Positions 42,971 through 54,108 are shown, counted from the stretch's first letter. The stretch: 64,000 nt of DNA from Acutalibacter sp. 1XD8-36 (GCF_009917525.1 NZ_QZDU01000005.1:124001-188000); one strand, 5' to 3'. Notes: generated by a model not told the origin, from the letters alone. Translations and numbers: made by a program.

Positions 42971-43025
42971 GGTACTGTTATATGTACATATCTGCCTGGA
43001 TTTTTTCAGAATGGGGAAATATAGT

Positions 43026-44228
43026 ATGCTTAGTATCGACAAAGTCTTCCACGCCTCGGTGGTGCTGAAAAATATTGTGCGCACCACCGCCATCGTGCCC
43101 ACAGAGGGCATAACAGACGGCTGCGAGCTGTTCTTAAAGCCTGAAAACCTTCAGAAGACCGGCTCCTTCAAGCTGCGTGGCTCCGGCTATAAGATATCCA
43201 TGCTCTCTGAGGAGGAGAAGAAAAGAGGGGTCATCGCCTGCTCGGCGGGAAACCACGCCCAGGGCGTGGCTCTGGCAGCTACAAAGAGCGGGGTCAGCTC
43301 CATAATCTGCCTGCCGGACAGCGCGCCTATATCAAAGATAGAGGCCACAAAGAGGTACGGCGCCCAGGTCTGCCTGGTGGAGGGCGTGTATGACGACGCG
43401 TATAAGCGGGCCCTAGAGCTCAAGGAGGAGCGCGGCTATACCTTCGTTCACCCATTTGACGACGAGGACGTTATCGCTGGGCAGGGCACCATCGGCCTTG
43501 AGATAGTCCAGGAGATGAACGACGTTGACGCGGTGATAGTGCCAATAGGCGGCGGTGGGCTCATCTCCGGCGTGGCCTTCGCTATCAAGTCCCTGAATCC
43601 AAATATAAAGGTCTACGGCGTACAGGCGGCCGGGGCCCCCAGCATGTTCAACTCCGTGCACGAGGGCTCCGTCGGGAGCCTTGACAGCGTATCGACTATT
43701 GCCGACGGCATAGCCGTAAAACAGCCCGGTGAGCATACCTTCGGGCTGGTGCAGAAGTATGTGGACGATATAGCCCTGGTGACCGAGGACGAAATTGCCG
43801 CCGCGATACTGACCCTTATTGAGAAGCAGAAGATGGTGGCCGAGGGAGCGGGAGCCGTGAGCGTTGCCGCCGCCATGTTTAACAAGTTCCCCATAGCCGG
43901 TAAGCGGGTGGTGAGCATTATCTCCGGCGGCAATATAGATGTGACCATACTCTCAAGAGTCATAGAGCGGGGCCTGATGAAGTCCGGGCGGTCAAGCTCC
44001 CTTGTTATAGAGCTTATAGACAAGCCCGGGCAGCTTCAGACGGTCTCGCGGATAATCGCCGACTGCGGCGGCAATGTGACCTCTGTGCAGTATGAGCGGG
44101 CCGGGGAGATTGAGAGCATTAACGGCTGCTATCTGAAGCTAGGGATGGAGACGAGGAACTACGACCATGTGCGGATGATTGCAGAGGCCCTGACGGATAA
44201 CGGGTTTAAGCTTATTGAGGCGAAATGA
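43026..44228 (+). CDS. ilvA: Threonine ammonia-lyase with ACT domain
   Basis: A 400-residue PLP enzyme that makes 2-oxobutanoate from threonine. NLQKTGSFKLRG holds the PLP lysine K49; SAGNHAQGVA near 77 and GGGGLISG near 180 are conserved; an ACT domain (about 325-400) could bind a regulatory amino acid. In an operon with ilvB, ilvN, ilvC and ilvD it is best seen as the isoleucine enzyme, although length and single ACT domain also fit TdcB. ATG at 43026 after ATGGGGA. Confidence 0.93.
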   Translation: MLSIDKVFHASVVLKNIVRTTAIVPTEGITDGCELFLKPENLQKTGSFKLRGSGYKISMLSEEEKKRGVIACSAGNHAQGVALAATKSGVSSIICLPDSAPISKIEATKRYGAQVCLVEGVYDDAYKRALELKEERGYTFVHPFDDEDVIAGQGTIGLEIVQEMNDVDAVIVPIGGGGLISGVAFAIKSLNPNIKVYGVQAAGAPSMFNSVHEGSVGSLDSVSTIADGIAVKQPGEHTFGLVQKYVDDIALVTEDEIAAAILTLIEKQKMVAEGAGAVSVAAAMFNKFPIAGKRVVSIISGGNIDVTILSRVIERGLMKSGRSSSLVIELIDKPGQLQTVSRIIADCGGNVTSVQYERAGEIESINGCYLKLGMETRNYDHVRMIAEALTDNGFKLIEAK

Positions 44229-45100
44229 GGTTTATGCCTATGGAGAAGCAAATAAAATACAGCCCCTACCGCCTCTGCACCGCAGTATTCGCCCTATGCC
44301 TGACTGTAAGAGCTATAGAATACTTTCTTTTGCAAACCGACAGGACAGCCGTTGGGGAAAACTTCATCCACAAGGTATTCGGAATAATCCTGCTGGCGGT
44401 GGTACTGAAGTCCACAGGCCTCGGATGGGTCGGCATCGGCTTTAAGGGGCGGGGCGCTGCAGCCGGCATTCTGAAGGGCCTGCTGCTGGGAAGCGTATGC
44501 TTTGCCGCCGCCTATGGGCTGGAACTGGCAGTATTTGCCCTGAAAGGAGCTCCCGCACATTTGGAGCTGTATGTCAGCGGTTTTTCCCTGACCGGGCCGC
44601 TGGCGGGGAGCACCGGGCTGATTCCACTGGCATTGTGCCTGCTGTTCAACATCATCAACGTGTGGATGGAGGAGGGCGTTTTCCGCGGGCTGTTCATCAG
44701 GGTACTCCTTGAAGCCGGTGGATTCATGAGGGCAAACCTCATCGCATCGGCCCTGTTCGGCGTATGGCACGTGGTAATGCCCATAAGAAGCTGTGTATAC
44801 GGCGAGATGACCTTACCCCAGGCGGCTTTGATGAGCGCCGGATATATACTGCTTGCCGGGATAATGGGCGTAAAATGGGGGCTTCTCTACCGTATGACCG
44901 GCAGCCTGTGGGCAGGGCTTGGGGACCATCTGCTGAACAACACCGTCGCCACAAATATGCTGCATGTAGTCTCCCAAAGCGGCGCGGACGAGCTGCAGAT
45001 TGTCCGTGTCTTTGCGGCCCAGCTTGTCTCATTCCTTATAGTGCTGGCCCTATACCGCCGTAAAAACAGGAATTCATGCCTGACACAGAATAATATCTAG
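44225..45100 (+). CDS. CPBP-family intramembrane metalloprotease
   Basis: A 291-residue membrane protein with seven or eight helices. The CPBP/Abi motifs are EEGVFRG (E149, E150, R154), FGVWH (H182) and GDHLLNN (H235, N238). Family members cleave membrane substrates or give immunity to bacteriocins. ATGA overlap with ilvA. No link to amino acid synthesis is apparent, so it is a passenger of the operon. Confidence 0.87.
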   Translation: MRFMPMEKQIKYSPYRLCTAVFALCLTVRAIEYFLLQTDRTAVGENFIHKVFGIILLAVVLKSTGLGWVGIGFKGRGAAAGILKGLLLGSVCFAAAYGLELAVFALKGAPAHLELYVSGFSLTGPLAGSTGLIPLALCLLFNIINVWMEEGVFRGLFIRVLLEAGGFMRANLIASALFGVWHVVMPIRSCVYGEMTLPQAALMSAGYILLAGIMGVKWGLLYRMTGSLWAGLGDHLLNNTVATNMLHVVSQSGADELQIVRVFAAQLVSFLIVLALYRRKNRNSCLTQNNI

Positions 45101-45112
45101 GAGGAAAAAGTT

Positions 45113-45799
45113 ATGAATAAACTGGCAAGAAGGCTTATAGCCATAACCGCCGGGGCCGTCACCGGCACCGTACTGTACCACCTGACTAAAAACCGCGCGG
45201 CGGTACCGGCAGACCCCACCGCTCTAAAAAACAGCGGCACAAGGACCATTGAAACTGAGCGGCTGATACTCAGGAGGTTTCGGATTGAGGACGCCGAGGC
45301 CATGTATAAAAACTGGGCCAGCGACCCGGAGGTCACGAAATTCCTCACCTGGCCTACCCATCTGGATGTTGACATGAGCGAGGACATTCTGACAGACTGG
45401 GATTCCCGCTATGACGAGGGGGACTACTATAACTGGGCCATCGAGCTTAAAGAATACGGCGAGCCCATCGGCAGTATCAGCGTCGTGCAGCAGGACAGCC
45501 GGGCCAGAAGAGCCCATATCGGCTACTGCCTGGGGCGGGCCTGGTGGCGCCAGGGTATCATGAGCGAGGCCTTGGCGGCGGTTATCAGCTACCTTTTCAG
45601 CGAGGGGTATCTGCGTATCGAATCCAGGCATAATGTGAAAAACCCCCACTCCGGGGATGTGATGAAGAAGTGCGGCATGACCTATGAGGGCACCTTCAGG
45701 GGCTACGAGTGGGACAACTCCGGCATTGGGGACGCGGCCTTTTACTCAATCCTGAAGGAGGACTATAAGGGCTATAAAAAGGGAGGTGACGGCCAGTGA
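45113..45799 (+). CDS. RimJ/RimL-type GNAT with N-terminal membrane anchor
   Basis: A 228-residue protein. Residues 1-24 form one hydrophobic helix, then a 20-residue linker and a full GNAT domain (about 45-215): ETERLILRRFRIEDAEAMY, IGYCLGRAWWRQGIMSEAL and NPHSGDVMKKCGM. Membrane anchoring is unusual for this family. ATG after TAGGAGGAAA. The stop overlaps the GTG of ilvB. Confidence 0.87.
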   Translation: MNKLARRLIAITAGAVTGTVLYHLTKNRAAVPADPTALKNSGTRTIETERLILRRFRIEDAEAMYKNWASDPEVTKFLTWPTHLDVDMSEDILTDWDSRYDEGDYYNWAIELKEYGEPIGSISVVQQDSRARRAHIGYCLGRAWWRQGIMSEALAAVISYLFSEGYLRIESRHNVKNPHSGDVMKKCGMTYEGTFRGYEWDNSGIGDAAFYSILKEDYKGYKKGGDGQ

Positions 45800-47463
45800 G
45801 GCTCTCAGGAGCGGATATAATTGTCAGAACCATTATTGAGCAGGGTACAAAGACCGTCTTCGGGTATCCGGGCGGGCAAATAATCAATGTGTATGACTCG
45901 CTGTATAAGTACCAGGATGAGCTCAGGCATGTGCTCTGCGCCCACGAGCAGGGCGCGGCCCATGCCGCGGACGGCTATGCCAGGGCCACAGGTGAGGTGG
46001 GCGTTGTGATAGCTACCTCCGGGCCGGGGGCCACTAACCTGGTCACCGGCATAGCCACCGCCTATCTGGACTCGGTGCCCTTAGTGGCTATCACCGGCAA
46101 CGTGCCCAGCTATCAGCTTGGCACGGACAGCTTCCAGGAGATTGACATTACCGGCATTACCCTGCCCATTACCAAGCATAACTATGTGGTGGGCAGCGCC
46201 GAGGAGCTGGCCGACACTATCCGGGAGGCCTATAAGCTGGCCCTGTCCGACCGGCCCGGGCCGGTATTGGTGGACGTGCCGAAGGATATACAGATTGCCC
46301 AGTGTGAGTATGAGCCTCTCTCCCCTGTCTGCGCAGATCAGAAGAAGCCTGCTAAGGATGTGCGCATTGAGCAGGCGGCGGCGTGCATAAACCTTTCCCA
46401 TATGCCCTATGTGTACTTCGGCGGCGGGCTCATAAACTCCGACGCGGAGGAGGAGCTTCTGGATCTGGCTGAGAAGATAGACGCCCCCATCGGCTGCTCG
46501 TTTATGGGTATCTCCGGGGTGCCCACAGACCACCCCAGGTTTTTGGGAATGCAGGGTATGCATGGGCACTATGCCTCTTCAATGGCTATGCACCAGGCTG
46601 ACTGCATTATAGCCCTGGGCGTGCGCTTTAACGACAGGGTGACAGGCAATCGTGAGAGATTTGCCACCAGGTCGCAGATTGTACATATAGACATAGACGG
46701 CGCTGAGCTCTCTAAGAATGTGTCCCCAGCCCACGCGCTGAGGGGCGACCTGAAGCTCACCCTGCAAAAGCTCCTGCCCCTTCTGGAGCCAAAGGAGCAC
46801 CCCAAGTGGCAGAGCGCTATAGACCAGCTGAAAAATGACGAGCGCTGGTCTATGGACCGCAGGGATGGCATGACCCCGAGAAACGTGCTGCTGGCTCTAA
46901 ACCGCTATACTGGCGGGAAGCTGCCGGTAGCCACAGATGTGGGCCAGCACCAGATGTGGGCGGCCCAGACCTGCGTGTTCAGCGAGAAGCGCCGGTTTAT
47001 CTCCAGCGGCGGCCTTGGCACCATGGGCTTCGGCATGGGCGCTGCCATGGGCGCACAGCTAGCTACCGGACAGCGCACGGTGCTGGTGACCGGGGACGGC
47101 AGCTTCGGGATGTGCCTGAATGAGCTGGCTACGGCGGTGCATGAGCGTATACCCCTGGTGATACTGCTCCTTAATAACGGCGTGCTGGGCATGGTGCGGC
47201 AGTGGCAGACGCTGTTCTTTGACAAGCACTACTCAAACACGGTGCTGGACAGGGCCACGGACTTTGTGGCGCTCTCCAAAGCCTTCGGCGCGGACGGCGT
47301 CAGGGTGACGGACCTGGACGGACTTGACTCGGCACTTAGCACCGCCTTTAAAAGCGACGGACCCTATCTTATTGAGTGCATTATAGACAAGGACGAGTTT
47401 GTTCTCCCCATGCTCCCCCCTGGCGGCAGCATGGACGACATTATCACAAAGGTGGGTGGCTGA
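45796..47463 (+). CDS. ilvB: Acetolactate synthase, large (catalytic) subunit
   Basis: A 555-residue thiamine-diphosphate enzyme. It condenses pyruvate with pyruvate or 2-oxobutanoate, the first common step to valine, leucine and isoleucine. FGYPGGQIINVYD, HEQGAAHAADGYARATG (catalytic glutamate near 51), and GDGSFGMCLNELATA with following LLLNNGVLGMV are diagnostic. GTG start after GGGAGGTGAC. Near the usual length; partner ilvN follows at once. Confidence 0.96.
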   Translation: MRLSGADIIVRTIIEQGTKTVFGYPGGQIINVYDSLYKYQDELRHVLCAHEQGAAHAADGYARATGEVGVVIATSGPGATNLVTGIATAYLDSVPLVAITGNVPSYQLGTDSFQEIDITGITLPITKHNYVVGSAEELADTIREAYKLALSDRPGPVLVDVPKDIQIAQCEYEPLSPVCADQKKPAKDVRIEQAAACINLSHMPYVYFGGGLINSDAEEELLDLAEKIDAPIGCSFMGISGVPTDHPRFLGMQGMHGHYASSMAMHQADCIIALGVRFNDRVTGNRERFATRSQIVHIDIDGAELSKNVSPAHALRGDLKLTLQKLLPLLEPKEHPKWQSAIDQLKNDERWSMDRRDGMTPRNVLLALNRYTGGKLPVATDVGQHQMWAAQTCVFSEKRRFISSGGLGTMGFGMGAAMGAQLATGQRTVLVTGDGSFGMCLNELATAVHERIPLVILLLNNGVLGMVRQWQTLFFDKHYSNTVLDRATDFVALSKAFGADGVRVTDLDGLDSALSTAFKSDGPYLIECIIDKDEFVLPMLPPGGSMDDIITKVGG

Positions 47464-47464
47464 T

Positions 47465-47974
47465 ATGAATAGCTTTACTTTGGCTGTGCTGGTGCGAAAC
47501 CAGTTCGGCGTGCTAAACCGGGTGACGAGCATGTTCCGGCGCAGGCGGTTCAATATCACCAGCCTGAGTGTCAGCGTCACAGAGTCGGACGTTAAGTCCC
47601 GGATAACCATAACCGCCGACGGCGGGGGCCGGGAAAAGGACCAACTTATCGACCAGCTCTATAAGCTCCCGGTGGTGGTGTCCATTGCGGAGATAAAGGC
47701 AGAGGACTGCGTTTTAGCGGAGCTGCTGCTTTTGAAGGTCCAGAACAAGCCCGAGCTTAGAAGCGACATACACGCTGCGGCAGAGGCCTTCGGGGCGAAG
47801 ATAGTGGACTATACCAGGGACTCGGTGGTGCTGCAGATGGTGGGCAACGCTCGGAACATCGACGCGTTTATCGAGGTCATGCAGGATTATACGGTGCTGG
47901 AGATTTGCCGGACCGGTGTAATCTCCCTGGAGCGCGGGGCTATGACTATTGAGAAGAAAGCGGAGATTTACTGA
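47465..47974 (+). CDS. ilvN: Acetolactate synthase, small (regulatory) subunit
   Basis: A 169-residue subunit with an N-terminal ACT domain (about 3-75, VLVRNQFGVLNRVTSMFRRR) that binds valine, and a C-terminal domain typical of full-length IlvH/IlvN. ATG at 47465 is 1 bp after the ilvB stop. One-base overlap with the next gene. Confidence 0.95.
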   Translation: MNSFTLAVLVRNQFGVLNRVTSMFRRRRFNITSLSVSVTESDVKSRITITADGGGREKDQLIDQLYKLPVVVSIAEIKAEDCVLAELLLLKVQNKPELRSDIHAAAEAFGAKIVDYTRDSVVLQMVGNARNIDAFIEVMQDYTVLEICRTGVISLERGAMTIEKKAEIY

Positions 47975-48456
47975 TGGCTGTCACCCTTGAGCCGCTGACT
48001 GCAGCCAACCTGGACGAGGCCCGGAACATACGGAGAGAGGATGTCAGCGAGGAGTTTGTTGACGGCATAGACACTCTCTGGGAGCTGACGGAGTATGGCA
48101 CGGAGCACGGCTGCACCGGGCGCACGTTCCTCATCAGGCATGACGGGAGATGTGCGGGCGTGCTGCTTTTGGGCGAGGCCTTACCCTGGGATACGGACCC
48201 GCCGGAGATGAAGGAAAGGCCCTTCTACCGGCTTATGGGCTTTGTTGTAGACCGGGAATACCGAGGCCGTGGTATAGGCTCGGCGGCGCTGGAGATGGCT
48301 GTCCGGGAGGTGTACCGCGAGTTCGGGGAGCGGCCTATAGCCCTGGGGGTACATAGGGACAATGCCGGAGCCGAGAGGTTCTATCTTCGGCACGGCTTTC
48401 AAAAGACCTCCTGTATGGAGGGGAACGACTGCTACTTTCTCAGATATATCCGGTAA
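47974..48456 (+). CDS. GNAT family N-acetyltransferase
   Basis: A 160-residue acetyltransferase with the acetyl-CoA motif DREYRGRGIGSAALEMA near 90 and NAGAERFYLRHGF near 132. Overlaps ilvN by one base (TGATG). No specific substrate can be named; it is one of two GNATs embedded in the operon. Confidence 0.87.
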   Translation: MAVTLEPLTAANLDEARNIRREDVSEEFVDGIDTLWELTEYGTEHGCTGRTFLIRHDGRCAGVLLLGEALPWDTDPPEMKERPFYRLMGFVVDREYRGRGIGSAALEMAVREVYREFGERPIALGVHRDNAGAERFYLRHGFQKTSCMEGNDCYFLRYIR

Positions 48457-48503
48457 AAATACCGCAAGGTATCAATTATATAAAAGATTTTGAAAAGAGG
48501 TAA

Positions 48504-49525
<1,022 letters not shown>

Positions 49526-49526
<1 letters not shown>

Positions 49527-50353
49527 TGACTGAGTTTAACATTTTATGCGGCATACTGTTTAATCACCGGGAATTCGCCCCCGGGAAGCATGAGGGCTTC
49601 ACCTATGATTTCTCCTGCCCGGAGTATAGGGAGCTTATTGAGAGGTACGGTATTGACGGCATAGCCGGTAACGGTACGGACTTTGAGAGAGCCGTGCGGC
49701 TTATGCACTGGATGTCCCCAAGGCTCAGGCATAAACCCGACTACGATAACCATGTGCCCATGAACTCCCTTGAGCTGCTGGGCTATAGCCTGGATAAGCC
49801 AGGGCACGGCATAAACTGCCGGAATAAGTCGGTGATACTTACCGAATGCTGTCTGGCCCTGGGAATTTATGCCAGGCGGGTATATATTATGCCATACTCG
49901 CCCTACGACGTGGATAACCACGTGGTAACGGAGATATTTGACCGGGAGAGTGCCAAGTGGATAATGCTTGACCCCACCACGGACGGATGGTTTGAGGACC
50001 GCGGCTTCCCCCTTTCCCTGCTGGAGCTTAGAGGGCTCTTTGCCGGGAATAAACCCGCCGCTTTCACAGGCAGGGACCAGGATATGAACAGGGATTATTT
50101 CTGCAAAAACCTGTTTAGGTTCATTGCCGACGGCGACAACGGCTTCGGCCTTGCGGACAGGCGGCAGCTCTACTTCACCCCCACCGGCTACCGGGTGCAG
50201 GAAAACCGGCTGAAGTCCATGGAGTATACCCTTGCCTCTATCCCGCCGGACGCCATGCGTATGCGAAAGCAGTTTACTGCAATGCTGGATAGGGCCAGAA
50301 ATGACCCGGAGCCAGGGACCTCTGATATAAGCGTTATGGAGATGAAGCCATGA
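49526..50353 (+). CDS. Transglutaminase-like cysteine protease-fold protein
   Basis: A 275-residue protein with a transglutaminase-like catalytic triad: C98 in GINCRNKSVILTECC, H132 in YDVDNHVVTE and D149 in WIMLDPTTDGW. No signal peptide, so cytoplasmic. Overlaps ilvC by one base and the following lipoprotein by ATGA. Activity could be peptide-bond cleavage or amide transfer; the substrate is unknown. Confidence 0.83.
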
Positions 50354-51033
50354 AAAAATTTTTATGCCTAGTTCTGGCCTTATGCCTTGTGCTGGGGCTT
50401 TGCGGGTGCCAGTTCATTACAAAGAAGATAGTCGAAACAGAGGCTGTCTCCGCTGGCGGCGCCGCCCTTTATGGGCACAGCATAGAGCTGGCAGAGCTTT
50501 TGGAGGAAATGCTGAAAACCCCTGAATATTTTCAGCTTATGACATCCTCGGACAGCGTTAGTGAGATTATCATGCCATATATGCGCTCAGACCTCTCTGA
50601 GCCCGAGAGCGCCTATATGCTGGTCCTGCCGGAGGAGGCCCTGCCCGCGCTGATGAATACGGCTGAAATTGATATGAGCGGGTTTTCCGAGCCTCTGAGG
50701 GAGTTTATGCTGCGCCGCATGCAGAACTCCGTGCCCACCATGCTCAACTCCCAGGCGGGGGCCGAGACATTGGCGGCCTCCAGCATACTCACCGTGTCAG
50801 ACTCCTGGCCCGGGGAAACTCTGGAGATGGGCTGCTATGTGCTGCTCATGTACCCCTATTCCTGCCCGGTGATGGTGTCCTTCTACGGCAAGGAGGGGCT
50901 TATTGAGGGTACGGCTACAATGCTTCTTAGCGAGCCCATTGACGGCAGCTCCTTGGACGCGGTAAATGAGCTGTTCAGCTATCTGGACATAGAGGGCATG
51001 TATATAAAGGAACTTGATATTGACAACGACTGA
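50350..51033 (+). CDS. Lipoprotein of unknown function
   Basis: A 227-residue lipoprotein with signal peptide and lipobox LCGC (C20). The mature part is acidic and methionine-rich, alpha/beta, with no recognised domain. ATGA overlap with the transglutaminase-like gene. It is followed by a terminator-like hairpin before ilvD. Confidence 0.8.
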   Translation: MKKFLCLVLALCLVLGLCGCQFITKKIVETEAVSAGGAALYGHSIELAELLEEMLKTPEYFQLMTSSDSVSEIIMPYMRSDLSEPESAYMLVLPEEALPALMNTAEIDMSGFSEPLREFMLRRMQNSVPTMLNSQAGAETLAASSILTVSDSWPGETLEMGCYVLLMYPYSCPVMVSFYGKEGLIEGTATMLLSEPIDGSSLDAVNELFSYLDIEGMYIKELDIDND

Positions 51034-51038
51034 CCTAT

Positions 51039-51075
51039 CAGGGCAAGGCTCCTACAGCCCTGCCCTGTACTTTTT
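51039..51075 (+). terminator. Intra-operon terminator/attenuator before ilvD
   Basis: CAGGGCAAGGCT (51039-51050) pairs with AGCCCTGCCCTG (51056-51067), one mismatch, then TACTTTTT. It lies between the lipoprotein gene and ilvD, so ilvD needs read-through or its own promoter; TATAAT at 51094-51099 lacks a good -35. Confidence 0.7.
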
Positions 51076-51122
51076 GAAACAAAGTATAAAAAGTATAATT
51101 TTTATTTAAGGAGAGAACGCAA

Positions 51123-52778
51123 ATGGTAAGCGACAACATAAAGCTGACCCCTCAGAACGCCCCCCACCGGGCGCTCTACCACGCGCTTGGGCTCACCGAG
51201 GAGGAGATAGCCCGCCCGCTGGTGGGCATTGTCAGCTCCTATAATGAAATAGTCCCCGGGCATATGAACATCGACAAGATAGTGGACGCCGTAAAGCTGG
51301 GCGTTGCGATGGCTGGCGGCACACCTATTGTGTTCCCGGCTATCGCGGTCTGCGACGGTATCGCCATGGGCCATGTGGGTATGAAGTATTCGCTGGTCAC
51401 AAGGGACCTGATTGCGGACTCCACCGAGGCCATGGCCCTGGCCCACGGCTTTGACGCCCTTGTGATGGTGCCCAACTGTGACAAGAACGTGCCGGGGCTC
51501 TTGATGGCAGCGGCAAGGCTCAACCTGCCCACGGTGTTCGTCAGTGGCGGGCCAATGCTTGCCGGACATGTGGACGGCTGCAAGACCAGCTTCTCGTCTA
51601 TCAGCGAGGCTGTGGGCGAGTTCAACGCGGGGAAAATTACCGAGGAGAAGCTAAAGGAGTACGAGCTGAAGACCTGCCCCAGCTGCGGGTCCTGCTCGGG
51701 GATGTACACCGCCAACTCCATGAACTGCCTTACCGAGGTGCTTGGCATGGGGCTGAGGGGCAACGGCACCATCCCCGCCGTGTACTCCGCCAGGATAGAG
51801 CTTGCAAAGCACGCGGGCATGGCTGTGATGGACATGATAAAACGGGATATACGCCCTAGGGACATCATGACCGGGGAGGCCTTTGAGAATGCCCTCACAG
51901 TGGACATGGCCCTGGGCTGCTCCACAAACTCCATGCTGCACCTGCCGGCTATCGCCCACGAGTGCGGCATAGAGATAGATTTGGACATTGCCAACTCCAT
52001 AAGCGAAAAGACCCCCAACCTCTGCCATCTGGCCCCAGCCGGGCGCACCTATGTGGAGGACCTGGACGAGGCCGGGGGCGTGTATGCCATAATGCACGAG
52101 CTGAACAGGAAGGGGCTGCTGAATACCGGCTGCATGACCGTCACCGGGAAGACCGTAGGCGAGAATATCGCCAATACGCCGAATCTTGACCCTGAGGTCA
52201 TAAGGCCCATTGAGAACCCCTACAGCGAAACCGGCGGCATTGCCGTGCTCAAAGGGAACCTGGCCCCGGAGGGCTCTGTGGTGAAGCGCTCTGCGGTGCT
52301 GCCGGAAATGCTCCGTCATGAGGGCCCGGCCAGGGTGTTTGAGTGCGAGGAGGACGCCCAGGCAGCTATAAACGCCGGGAAGATTAACCCCGGGGATGTG
52401 GTGGTAATCCGCTACGAGGGGCCCAAGGGCGGGCCGGGAATGCGCGAAATGCTAAACCCCACCTCCGCTATCATGGGTATGGGGCTCGGCAGCTCCGTGG
52501 CCCTTATTACAGACGGGCGCTTCTCAGGGGCAACAAGGGGCGCCTGCATAGGCCACGTGTCTCCTGAGGCGGCAAGCGGCGGGCCTATAGGAATAGTGCA
52601 GGAGGGGGACATTATCTCAATCGATATCCCCGGGAATAAGCTGGAGCTGAAGATAGACGGTGAGGAGTACAATAGGCGCATGAGTGAGTTTGTGCCCAAG
52701 GTAAAGCCCCTGTCGGGCTACCTCAAGAGATATGCCGCCCTGGTGTCCAGCGGCGCGAAAGGTGCGGTGCTTAACTGA
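51123..52778 (+). CDS. ilvD: Dihydroxy-acid dehydratase
   Basis: A 551-residue iron-sulfur enzyme for the third valine/isoleucine step. Cluster ligands are in [10 protein letters not shown] near 116 and [19 protein letters not shown] (about 182-200); [13 protein letters not shown] near 462 is conserved. ATG after AAGGAGAG. One-base overlap with the downstream ATPase. Confidence 0.96.
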   Translation: MVSDNIKLTPQNAPHRALYHALGLTEEEIARPLVGIVSSYNEIVPGHMNIDKIVDAVKLGVAMAGGTPIVFPAIAVCDGIAMGHVGMKYSLVTRDLIADSTEAMALAHGFDALVMVPNCDKNVPGLLMAAARLNLPTVFVSGGPMLAGHVDGCKTSFSSISEAVGEFNAGKITEEKLKEYELKTCPSCGSCSGMYTANSMNCLTEVLGMGLRGNGTIPAVYSARIELAKHAGMAVMDMIKRDIRPRDIMTGEAFENALTVDMALGCSTNSMLHLPAIAHECGIEIDLDIANSISEKTPNLCHLAPAGRTYVEDLDEAGGVYAIMHELNRKGLLNTGCMTVTGKTVGENIANTPNLDPEVIRPIENPYSETGGIAVLKGNLAPEGSVVKRSAVLPEMLRHEGPARVFECEEDAQAAINAGKINPGDVVVIRYEGPKGGPGMREMLNPTSAIMGMGLGSSVALITDGRFSGATRGACIGHVSPEAASGGPIGIVQEGDIISIDIPGNKLELKIDGEEYNRRMSEFVPKVKPLSGYLKRYAALVSSGAKGAVLN

Positions 52779-53974
52779 TGGCGAAGAAATTATCAAAGCT
52801 GGCCCTAAGGCTGCGGTCCATGACGGTTTTCAGGGATATGCTGGACGACCCGGTGATAGGGGCGCTGGTGCGGTGCCTGGAACGGCTGGGCAGCGCCAGA
52901 TTTGTCCCGGCCTATTCGGAGTTTGTGTCCAGGCTGTACAGGGCCGGGTATGTGAGCATTTCCGAGTATATAAAGGACAGGGTCTTTGACAGCGACAATG
53001 TGTATATCAGGCTGATGGGCGCGGGGACTCTGCCAGATAAAGTGCTCCTAGACAGCACGGCCCTGGACCTGGACGCCCTGAGCTGTGTGGCGGGGCTGGA
53101 CTCCTCGAAGCTTCTGGAGGAGGCAGGCTGCAGCATGGACCTTGCCAGGTTTGAGGGAAAAAAGCTGAACCTTACAAACGAGTACGCCCAGAGAGCAAGG
53201 GACATTGAGAAGTTCGGCTACGGGGTGTATGCAAGGCACAGGATGTTCCACTGGGACCACGGCAAGGTGGTGCCGGTGCGCACGCCGGACCCCATAAAGC
53301 TCAGCGAGCTGATAGACTATCAGCGAGAGAAGCAGCTTATCCTTGACAATACCCATGCGCTGCTAAAGGGCAGGCCCGCGGCAAATATCCTGCTCACCGG
53401 GGACGCGGGGACCGGTAAATCCTCCACTGTGAAGGCTGTGGTAAACGAGCTCTGGCGAGAGGGACTTCGGGTCCTGGAGATACGCAAGGAGCAGCTTCAC
53501 GAAATCCCCGGCATACTTGACGAGCTGAATATGAACCCCCTGAAGTTCATACTCTTTATAGACGACCTCAGCTTCCAGAAAAACGACGACAACTTCAGCG
53601 CCTTAAAGGCAATGCTTGAGGGCTCTGTCTCGGCCAAGGCCCGCAACGTGGTAATATACGCCACCAGCAACCGCAGGCACCTGGTGAAGGAGACTGCCGC
53701 CGACCGGGAGGGCGAGGATATCCACCGCCAGGACGCCATGCAGGAGGCCGCCTCCCTCTCCGAGCGCTTCGGCCTGCGGGTCACCTTCCAGCGCCCCACC
53801 AAGGAGACCTACCTGAACATCGTCCGGGAGCTGGCAAAGCGGGACGGCCTCCAGCTTCCCGACGACGAGCTCTGCGCGGGAGCCGAGCGCTTCGCCCTGC
53901 AGCGCAGCTCCCGCAGCGCCCGGGCCGCAAGGCAGTATGTAGACAGCCTAATCTCCGCCCAGCCGGAGAAATAA
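52778..53974 (+). CDS. DUF815-family AAA ATPase
   Basis: A 398-residue protein. A helical N-terminal half (about 1-170) precedes an AAA domain with Walker A LLTGDAGTGKSST near 206, Walker B FILFIDDLSF near 260 and a sensor ATSNRRHLVKE near 292. DUF815 proteins are widespread but their role is not established. Overlaps ilvD by one base; last gene of the operon. Confidence 0.88.
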   Translation: MAKKLSKLALRLRSMTVFRDMLDDPVIGALVRCLERLGSARFVPAYSEFVSRLYRAGYVSISEYIKDRVFDSDNVYIRLMGAGTLPDKVLLDSTALDLDALSCVAGLDSSKLLEEAGCSMDLARFEGKKLNLTNEYAQRARDIEKFGYGVYARHRMFHWDHGKVVPVRTPDPIKLSELIDYQREKQLILDNTHALLKGRPAANILLTGDAGTGKSSTVKAVVNELWREGLRVLEIRKEQLHEIPGILDELNMNPLKFILFIDDLSFQKNDDNFSALKAMLEGSVSAKARNVVIYATSNRRHLVKETAADREGEDIHRQDAMQEAASLSERFGLRVTFQRPTKETYLNIVRELAKRDGLQLPDDELCAGAERFALQRSSRSARAARQYVDSLISAQPEK

Positions 53975-53991
53975 CAGAATTTCCAGAAATT

Positions 53992-54026
53992 GGCGGCGGC
54001 TCCAGGCGGGGCCAGCCGCCCTTTTT
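53992..54026 (+). terminator. Rho-independent terminator of the ilv operon
   Basis: GGCGGCGGCT (53992-54001) pairs with GGCCAGCCGCC (54010-54020), followed by CTTTTTG. Confidence 0.75.
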
Positions 54027-54039
54027 GCGCCCATAGGCC

Positions 54040-54068
54040 TTGACTTTTTTCCAGCTACGGAATATAAT
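54040..54068 (+). promoter_or_regulatory. Sigma-A promoter of the surface-protein gene
   Basis: TTGACT (54040-54045), 17-bp spacer, TATAAT (54063-54068), about 40 bp before the start. Confidence 0.8.
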
Positions 54069-54108
54069 GGTTTTAATTATTTACTTATGGAAAATGGAGG
54101 GTACATAT

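Noticed and set aside
42902-43025. T-box riboswitch upstream of ilvA
   Set aside because: The leader is too short and lacks the AGGGUGGNACCGCG core; a similar GGGTGC string is only part of the hairpin arm.
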